Below, piece after piece: positions 6,467 to 11,999 of a stretch of DNA of 11,999 nt. Source of the DNA: CAZOEL01 sp964578835 (GTDB lineage: Bacteria; Desulfobacterota; Syntrophobacteria; Syntrophobacterales; Syntrophobacteraceae); contig CAZOEL010000124.1 in assembly GCA_964578835.1 (NCBI GenBank), positions 1 to 11,999 of the forward strand. The letters run 5' to 3'. The translations under genes were made by a program, and so were the position numbers. How positions within the stretch are numbered: the stretch's first letter is position 1; each line of letters starts with the position of its first letter. The notes beneath the pieces were generated by a model. The model had not been told where the DNA came from and ran no database searches. It saw only the letters and a list, made by a program, of their open reading frames with translations.

Positions 6467-8479
6467 ATGAAAAACATGAAGCTCGGCGCCAGGATAGCCT
6501 GTGGATTCGGGATCATTCTGCTCATCACCGCCATCCTGGGAGGAGTGGCTATATGGAAAATGAAGGATGTCCGGGAACAGACCCTGGTGGTGGCAAGGGA
6601 GTTTGTCCCTCAAGTACACGGCGTCGTCGATTTGGAACAGAGCGTGCGGGAGATGATGTATGAGTTGAGAGGCTACGGGTACACGGGCGAGAACAAGTAC
6701 TTGGATGCCGGAAAGAAGGCGGCCGAGGATATCAAAGAAGAAGTGGCCGCTCTACGGGAGCTGGCTGCTAAATCACCGCACCTGGTCAAGCTCAAGGAAG
6801 TGGTTGGACCATTGGAGACAAGTCTTCGGGAATACGACAGCCTCATCAGCACAACTGTGGACAAAATGGAGGGGCTGGCCAGGAACCGTAAGTCCTTGGA
6901 TGAATCTGCGGCGGATTTTATGAAACACGCCCATGCTTACCTTGAAGGTCAAACCAAGAAGATGACCGATGAGATCGAAGCCGATGCGGATAAGAGCAAC
7001 TTGACGCAACGACTGCAAAAGATCACCCTGATCAACGATGTCCTGGATCTGGGGAACATGACGCGAATTGCAAACTTTAAAGCCCAGGCCCTGCGGGATT
7101 CCAAGATCACAGAAGAAGCCCTGGGCAACTTCCCTAAAATCCAAGAGAAGCTTTCCGCTCTCCTTGCCATGACCACCCAGGAAGCGGACAAGAAAGACCT
7201 TGCACAAGTGTCTCAGGAAGCCCAGGCTTACAAAACCGCCATGGTCGATCCTAGCGCCAACTTTCAGGCCCTCCTCGACGTCAACGATAAGCGCCGGAAC
7301 GCTGGGAACGCCGCCTTGGCAGTCACCCTGGAAAGCACAAAGACCGCGCTTCAGCGTATGGAAAGGACCTCGGAGGAGCTTGCAGACGTGCTCTCTGCGG
7401 CTTCTCGGCTCATGATCTTCGGGCTCGCCCTGGCCATCGCTTTTGGCATCGTTTTAGCCTTCCTTATAACCCGGGGAATCGTCAAACCGATCAACAATGT
7501 CATAGAAGGCCTTACCGAAGGCTCCGACCAGGTGGTTTCGGCCTCTAACCAGGTCGCTGCCGCCAGTCAGCAGCTTGCCGAAGGCGCATCCGAGCAGGCG
7601 GCGGCATTGGAGGAAACCTCCGGAGCCATCGAGGAGCTCTCCGCTACATCGAAGCAGAACGCAGACAATGCCGAACAGGCGAATGCCTTGATGTCCGAGA
7701 GCATGCAGGTTGTGAACGCATCGACGACATCCATGAATGAGCTCACTGCCTCCATGCGTGAGATAACCAAAGCGAGCGAGGATACTTCCAAGGTCATCAA
7801 GACAATCGATGAGATCGCTTTTCAAACAAACCTTCTCGCCCTCAATGCAGCGGTTGAGGCGGCCCGGGCCGGTGAGGCGGGGGCAGGCTTTGCAGTAGTC
7901 GCCGATGAGGTGAGAAATCTAGCCTTAAGGGCGGCCAAAGCGGCAAAGAACACTGCCGACCTGATAGAAGGAACGATAAAGAAAATCAGGCATGGCTCGG
8001 GCATTCTGGATAAAACGGATAAAGCATTCGCTGAGGTGGTCGAACAGGCGAGAAAGGTGAGTGAGCTGATCGTCGAGATTGCAGCCGCATCCCAGGAGCA
8101 ATCACAGGGAGCGGAGCAGATCGCCACAGCCGTTGCCGAGATGGACAAAGTTGTCCAGCAAAACGCCTCCAATTCCGAGGAGTCGGCGGCCGCTTCAGAG
8201 GAGCTCAACGCGCAGGCCGAGCAGATGAAGGAATTCGTTTTCCACCTGGTGGCCCTGGTGGGTGAAAGATCCGGAAAAACATCCAGAGCTGGACGTGAGA
8301 AGACCGAGATCGTGAGCGTCAAGGTGAATGCCTCGGAGCTCCACGACAGAAAGATCAGTCCGACAGCGGGTGGACAGGTGGGAAACAGCAAAGGAATGCG
8401 ATTACAACAGAAGCAAGGATTGGAAATCCAGCCGAGCCAGGTCATTCCGACAAGAGTTAAGGACCTCGATGAGTTCTGA
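6467..8479 (+). CDS. Methyl-accepting chemotaxis protein with a helical periplasmic sensor and reduced HAMP
   Basis: This is a 670-residue transmembrane chemoreceptor. ATG 6467 is preceded by AGGGGGG at nine bases; the frame runs 54 codons further upstream but without membrane-protein character. Residues 10-30 form TM1, about 31-315 an entirely helical periplasmic sensor, and about 316-338 TM2. The sensor is twice the length of a four-helix-bundle module and resembles the helical bimodular (HBM) type, including an NMTRIANFKAQALRD stretch. After TM2 the chain goes via VKPINNVIEGL straight into signalling coiled coil; a full-length HAMP domain is not seen. The hairpin tip near 449-470 has EIAFQTNLLALNAAVEAARAG followed by GFAVVADEVRNLA, the invariant kinase-contact region. 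The C-terminus ends VKDLDEF and lacks a clear CheR-tethering NWETF pentapeptide. Ligand is unknown. Its stop overlaps the start of the receiver gene, and no other che genes are in view. Confidence 0.94.
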   Translation: MKNMKLGARIACGFGIILLITAILGGVAIWKMKDVREQTLVVAREFVPQVHGVVDLEQSVREMMYELRGYGYTGENKYLDAGKKAAEDIKEEVAALRELAAKSPHLVKLKEVVGPLETSLREYDSLISTTVDKMEGLARNRKSLDESAADFMKHAHAYLEGQTKKMTDEIEADADKSNLTQRLQKITLINDVLDLGNMTRIANFKAQALRDSKITEEALGNFPKIQEKLSALLAMTTQEADKKDLAQVSQEAQAYKTAMVDPSANFQALLDVNDKRRNAGNAALAVTLESTKTALQRMERTSEELADVLSAASRLMIFGLALAIAFGIVLAFLITRGIVKPINNVIEGLTEGSDQVVSASNQVAAASQQLAEGASEQAAALEETSGAIEELSATSKQNADNAEQANALMSESMQVVNASTTSMNELTASMREITKASEDTSKVIKTIDEIAFQTNLLALNAAVEAARAGEAGAGFAVVADEVRNLALRAAKAAKNTADLIEGTIKKIRHGSGILDKTDKAFAEVVEQARKVSELIVEIAAASQEQSQGAEQIATAVAEMDKVVQQNASNSEESAAASEELNAQAEQMKEFVFHLVALVGERSGKTSRAGREKTEIVSVKVNASELHDRKISPTAGGQVGNSKGMRLQQKQGLEIQPSQVIPTRVKDLDEF

Positions 8480-8915
8480 AATTGAAAAGCCCCAAAAGAT
8501 GCCGGCATCCATTCATCGCATTTTAGTAGTCGATGATGACGATCAAATCATGACTCTTACCAGGAGATGGCTCAAGCGCTGGGGATTTGAGGCGGAAAGC
8601 GCCCGTAACGGCGTTGAAGCGACTGAGAAGGTGGAGCGAGCCGAGGGGAACGGCTGTCCATTCGATCTCGTGATAAGCGATGTAGACATGCCGCAGATGA
8701 ACGGGATTGATCTGGCCGGCTGGTTGAACGAGAAGCATCCCAACATTTCGGTGCTCATGGTTTCGGGTCTGACTACGGAGCGCGAGATGTTTGCGGTCCT
8801 CCGAGCCGATTTCGATCACTGCGGGTCCAAGCCCGTCTCCATGGGAGATATGCGGCGTTATATCGACATCATAGACACGAAGCGAAGTTTTGTTCAGGCT
8901 CCTCGAAAGAGGTAA
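8469..8915 (+). CDS. Stand-alone CheY-like receiver protein
   Basis: This is a 148-residue single-domain response regulator. ATG 8469 lies inside the MCP's last codons (11-base overlap) and has AAGGA five bases upstream, so translation is probably coupled to the MCP. The domain has the acidic pocket VVDDDD, phosphoacceptor Asp71 (LVISDVDMP), Ser99 in the Ser/Thr position, and Lys121 in SKPV, so it should be phosphorylatable. No output domain is present. It likely either contacts a motor or other target protein, as CheY does, or acts as a phosphate shuttle between the hybrid kinase encoded 62 bases downstream and another regulator. A tail beyond alpha-5 reads RSFVQAPRKR. An alternative frame over the next 50 bases is unexpectedly protein-like (see findings). 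The signature NGIDLAG resembles TGIDLAG in the kinase's own receiver. Confidence 0.9.
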   Translation: MSSEIEKPQKMPASIHRILVVDDDDQIMTLTRRWLKRWGFEAESARNGVEATEKVERAEGNGCPFDLVISDVDMPQMNGIDLAGWLNEKHPNISVLMVSGLTTEREMFAVLRADFDHCGSKPVSMGDMRRYIDIIDTKRSFVQAPRKR

Positions 8916-8977
8916 GCGATACGATCTCCGAGGTGGATGAGCGTATAGCATCTCTCAGGTAACGAAAGGTGGAGCCT

Positions 8978-11611
8978 ATGGAGATCATGGCCGTTCTGGC
9001 GTTTTCTATCGCCCTGCAGCTTGCAGCTGCAATCGCCGCTCTCAGGCTTATTCCGGTCAGTGGTAGACGTATGGCGTGGGTGCTCATTTCGGGAGCGCTT
9101 GTTCTCATGGCCCTGCGACGCTCCATCATACTCTACCAGGCGCTTTCGGAACAGACACTCTATATTGCGGACCCCTCATCCGAATGGGTTGCGCTGATCA
9201 CATCCGCGCTCATGCTGCTTGGAATCGTGCGCATCGGTCCCTACCTGCGCGACATGAAACGCTCCGCGCAGATCCTGCGGGAGAGCGAAGAAAGATATCG
9301 CACGCTCTTCGAGGACTCCCGGGATGTTGTATTCGTGAGCAGCCGGGAGGGCCGAATGCTCGACATCAACGAGGCGGGGGTCAGTCTATTCGGCTACGCC
9401 CGCCGGGAGATGTTGGGAATGGATGCGCGGCGGTTGTATGCGGCGCCCGACGATCGCGCCGCGTTCCAGGAAAGGATCGAGCGGGAAGGATCGGTTAAGG
9501 ATTATGAAATGAAATTCGTCAAACAAGACGGCGCGGAAATGGACTGCCTGCTCACAGCCGCGCTCCAGAGGGATCAGAATGGAGAGATTCTGGGATATCG
9601 GGGCATTATCCGGGACGTGAGCGAGCAAAAACGAGCCGAGCGGGAGCGATTGCTGATGGAAGAGAGGTACCGAGGCTTCATCGAAAACGCCATCGAAGGC
9701 ATGTTCCAGACTACTCCCGATGGAAGGTTTCTCATGGCAAACCCGGCTCTCGCCCGCGCACTGGGCTACGACTCGCCCCAAGAGCTCATGGCCTCGGTGA
9801 GCAACCTCGAGAGGCAACTCTATGTCGACCCGGAAAGACGCGCGAAATTCAAGCGCATAATCGATCGTGAGGGAGAAGTCCACAACTTCGAAGTCGGAAT
9901 GTACCGAAAGGACGGCAGCTGCTGCTGGGTCGCCATCAATGCTCGGGCTGTGCGGGACCCGCAGGGAAACGTCGTTTACTATGAGGGCACCAACAAAGAC
10001 ATCACGGAGAGGAAAAAGGCCGAAGAAGAACACGCCCGCCTGGCGGCCGCCATTGAGCAGGCAGGCGAGGGGGTCATCATTCTGGATACGGCCGAAGCTG
10101 TCGTTTTCGTCAATCCGGCTTTCGAGCTCATGAGTGGATACAAGCTACAGGAAGTGCTCGGTCGGCCCATAGCAGCATTGCGAAAGGAAGACATCCATCG
10201 CTTGTTTCGCCAAGGGCTTCGGAGCTGTGTTGCCGCAAAGCAGGTATGGATGGGACAGTATGAAGTCGCCAAAAAGGACGATACCCCCTATGTGGTCCGG
10301 GCCTCCATCTCACCGGTTCGCAATAATGCCGGAAAGACTATCAATTATGTGATTCTCGAGCGTGACGTGACAAATGAAGCGAAGATGGAAAAACAGCTCC
10401 GTCAGGCCCAGAAGCTGGAAGCGATAGGGACTCTTGCCGGCGGGATCGCCCATGACTTCAATAACATCCTCAGTGCAATGATGGGCTTCACCGAGTTAGT
10501 CAGAATGCAGATGGAAGGCGAGTCGGAGATCAAGGGTTACCTCGACGCCGTTCTCCAATCCGGTCAGCGTGCAAAAGAGCTCGTGAAACAGATCCTGGCC
10601 TTTAGCCGCCAAAGGGAACAGGAGCGCTTACCCGTACCGATAGAAAACATCATTAAGGAAGTCGCCAAAATGCTCCGCGCCGCGATTCCTTCTAGTATCG
10701 AGATGAGAACGAGCATCCGATCGCATGGCATGGTCATGGCCGATCCGACTCAAGTCCATCAGGTTCTGATGAATCTTTGCACTAACGCCGCCCACGCCAT
10801 GCGAGAAACCGGCGGCGCTCTGGAGATCAATCTTGAAGAGGTAGAGTTAGAGGACTGCTTTGCGGCTTTGAGTCAGGACATGCAGCCGGGACCTTGTTTA
10901 AGGCTCACGGTAAGCGACACGGGACATGGCATGACTGATTACGTCCGAGAGAGAATCTTCGACCCCTACTTCACCACCAAAGGACCCGGGGAGGGAACCG
11001 GCCTTGGCCTTGCCGTGGTCCACGGAATCGTAAAGAGCCATGGAGGCTCAATGAGTGTCTACAGCGAGCCCGGGCAAGGAAGCGCATTCCATATCTACCT
11101 GCCGAAGCTCGAGCCTGAAACCTGCGAAGAGACGACATCTCCCGCAAAGAGCCCGATTCCGGTCGCCATGGGTAACGAAAGCATCTTGTTTGTGGACGAT
11201 GAAGAAGTATTGTGCATGGCCGGCCATGAGATACTGGAGCACTTGGGTTACAGGGTCGCCGTGAGATCATCGCCTATCGAGGCTCTGGAGGCTTTTCGAG
11301 AGCGCCCGGAAAGATTCGATTTAGTAATTACCGACATGACCATGCCAAGTATGACGGGCATCGATCTGGCCGGAGAGATCATGCGGATCCGGCCCAATCT
11401 ACCGATAATCCTCTGTACCGGCTTCAGCGAAAGGTCTATCCAGTCGAAGGCGATGGCTATTGGGATTCAAGAGGTGATCATGAAGCCAACCGATGTTCGC
11501 TGTTTGGCGGAAGCAATTCGGCGTGCGTTGGATGCAGCAGGCGGACTCAAAGACAATCCGGGGCCGGCGCAATGCAACAGCATTAATTCAAGGGCTGAAT
11601 CCTGTTTATAG
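8978..11611 (+). CDS. Membrane-anchored hybrid histidine kinase: three TM helices, three PAS, HisKA, HATPase, REC
   Basis: This is an 877-residue hybrid sensor kinase. ATG 8978 was chosen because AAAGG lies eight bases upstream; GTG 8969 and ATG 8987 are alternatives. Three N-terminal helices (about residues 4-22, 32-53 and 70-86) anchor it in the inner membrane with almost no periplasmic loop, so sensing is likely cytoplasmic or within the membrane. PAS domains follow at about 102-215, 229-343 and 350-465. The HisKA domain carries phosphoacceptor His492 in GGIAHDFNNIL. The ATPase domain has Asn603 of the N box (LCTNAAHAM), Asp647 of G1 (DTGHGM), a DPYFTTK F box and the GEGTGLGL G2 lid near 672-679. 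All are intact, so it should autophosphorylate. The C-terminal receiver has FVDDEE, phosphoacceptor Asp786 (LVITDMTMP), Thr814 and Lys836. No Hpt domain is present in the chain or window. It lies 62 bases after the stand-alone receiver, a likely partner. Confidence 0.94.
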   Translation: MEIMAVLAFSIALQLAAAIAALRLIPVSGRRMAWVLISGALVLMALRRSIILYQALSEQTLYIADPSSEWVALITSALMLLGIVRIGPYLRDMKRSAQILRESEERYRTLFEDSRDVVFVSSREGRMLDINEAGVSLFGYARREMLGMDARRLYAAPDDRAAFQERIEREGSVKDYEMKFVKQDGAEMDCLLTAALQRDQNGEILGYRGIIRDVSEQKRAERERLLMEERYRGFIENAIEGMFQTTPDGRFLMANPALARALGYDSPQELMASVSNLERQLYVDPERRAKFKRIIDREGEVHNFEVGMYRKDGSCCWVAINARAVRDPQGNVVYYEGTNKDITERKKAEEEHARLAAAIEQAGEGVIILDTAEAVVFVNPAFELMSGYKLQEVLGRPIAALRKEDIHRLFRQGLRSCVAAKQVWMGQYEVAKKDDTPYVVRASISPVRNNAGKTINYVILERDVTNEAKMEKQLRQAQKLEAIGTLAGGIAHDFNNILSAMMGFTELVRMQMEGESEIKGYLDAVLQSGQRAKELVKQILAFSRQREQERLPVPIENIIKEVAKMLRAAIPSSIEMRTSIRSHGMVMADPTQVHQVLMNLCTNAAHAMRETGGALEINLEEVELEDCFAALSQDMQPGPCLRLTVSDTGHGMTDYVRERIFDPYFTTKGPGEGTGLGLAVVHGIVKSHGGSMSVYSEPGQGSAFHIYLPKLEPETCEETTSPAKSPIPVAMGNESILFVDDEEVLCMAGHEILEHLGYRVAVRSSPIEALEAFRERPERFDLVITDMTMPSMTGIDLAGEIMRIRPNLPIILCTGFSERSIQSKAMAIGIQEVIMKPTDVRCLAEAIRRALDAAGGLKDNPGPAQCNSINSRAESCL

Positions 11612-11791
11612 TCAGCGCCTCAGAAGGCTGGAATACAACCTGAACATCTGTGCCGTCACTCCGAGCCCACACTCAAGACTGGAATCATGTAGAGGCATGC
11701 AACATATCGCTTTGACAGTTGTTTTCATATCCTCACACGATGAGGCTTCCCAGAATCAAAACTATTCAAAAAGAATATTTCGCCAAAGCAG

Positions 11792-11962
11792 CTACCCCCG
11801 CTCATGACCTTCAAAGAACGCTTGCCGGCTTTCATGCGGACAGGCTCGGTAAAAGGCTCCCCCACCGGCCATGCCGCGCATGCGGAAAATATACAGATCC
11901 CACGGCCGCCCTTTCTACTCCGCCCCGGCTTCGCGCAGATCTATCCTGGGCTGATGAAAATC
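11792..11962 (-). pseudogene. Decayed fragment of an IS21-type IstA transposase
   Basis: Read on the minus strand, one frame gives a segment resembling the start of the IstA integrase core: RIDLREAGAE, a TAG stop at 11915-11917, then GRPWDLYIFRMRGMAGG, and finally a stretch through CPHESRQAFFEGHERG to a stop at 11792-11794. IstA proteins carry an (A/Q)QVDWGEA motif with the first catalytic aspartate, followed by a VFVMRL-like strand and a QEAFFEGHxRAFxFFGG motif; the resemblance is good across all three. After the stop, a different frame reads CFGEIF, like the conserved FFGG continuation. The internal stop and frame changes make this a dead copy. Its N-terminal part would lie beyond the right edge of the window, where another frame (HFREFLP) is less certain. 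The partner ATPase IstB would be expected downstream, toward lower coordinates, but is absent. Confidence 0.6.
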
Positions 11963-11999
11963 AGGGCAGGAATTCCCTGAAATGGACCATCACTTTCTT

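Noticed and set aside
11740..11999. Plus-strand frame open to the window edge (begins MRLPRIKTIQ)
   Set aside because: It has no ribosome site and is antisense to the IstA-like remnant, which explains the open frame better.

Overview
The window looks like chromosomal DNA of a Gram-negative, delta-proteobacterial type organism (Desulfobacterota, perhaps related to Syntrophobacterales or Desulfomonile). Three things suggest this: a FadL-type outer-membrane protein with a C-terminal aromatic residue, large multi-PAS signalling proteins, and a PAS/LuxR regulator and HAMP-poor chemoreceptor of a kind common in that group. The assignment is an inference from protein style and a roughly 50-55% GC content; no 16S or other taxonomic marker is present.

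Left part (1-2700): a FadL/OMPP1-family outer-membrane transporter on the plus strand (201-1457). A gene-poor stretch follows, carrying a REP-like repeat (the type that mistranslates as 'ALSLSKG') and a perfect 12-bp inverted repeat. Two minus-strand genes come next: a small cysteine-framed membrane protein (1742-1972) and an exported single-domain rhodanese (2130-2699).

Middle (2700-3485): an intergenic stretch with a near-perfect 20-bp palindrome, then the relic of a receiver domain. The relic is probably the C-terminus of a lost hybrid histidine kinase. It is broken by a tandem CCGG duplication, and its stop lies inside the start region of the next gene.

Right part (3445-11611): four plus-strand signalling genes. 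They are a REC-PAS4-LuxR regulator, a chemoreceptor (MCP) without a full HAMP domain, a stand-alone CheY-like receiver whose start overlaps the MCP stop by 11 bp, and a membrane-anchored PAS3 hybrid histidine kinase with a C-terminal receiver. The last three are tightly packed and probably co-transcribed. A plausible reading is a sensory module in which the hybrid kinase phosphorylates the stand-alone receiver and/or the LuxR regulator, with the MCP giving a parallel membrane input. No cheA, cheW, cheR or cheB is in view, so the wiring is inference.

Right edge (about 11792-11962): a decayed minus-strand fragment resembling the catalytic domain of an IS21-type IstA transposase, with in-frame stops. 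Together with the broken receiver, this suggests that the signalling cluster is flanked by genomic wreckage.

I found no rRNA, tRNA, CRISPR array or obviously new defence system.
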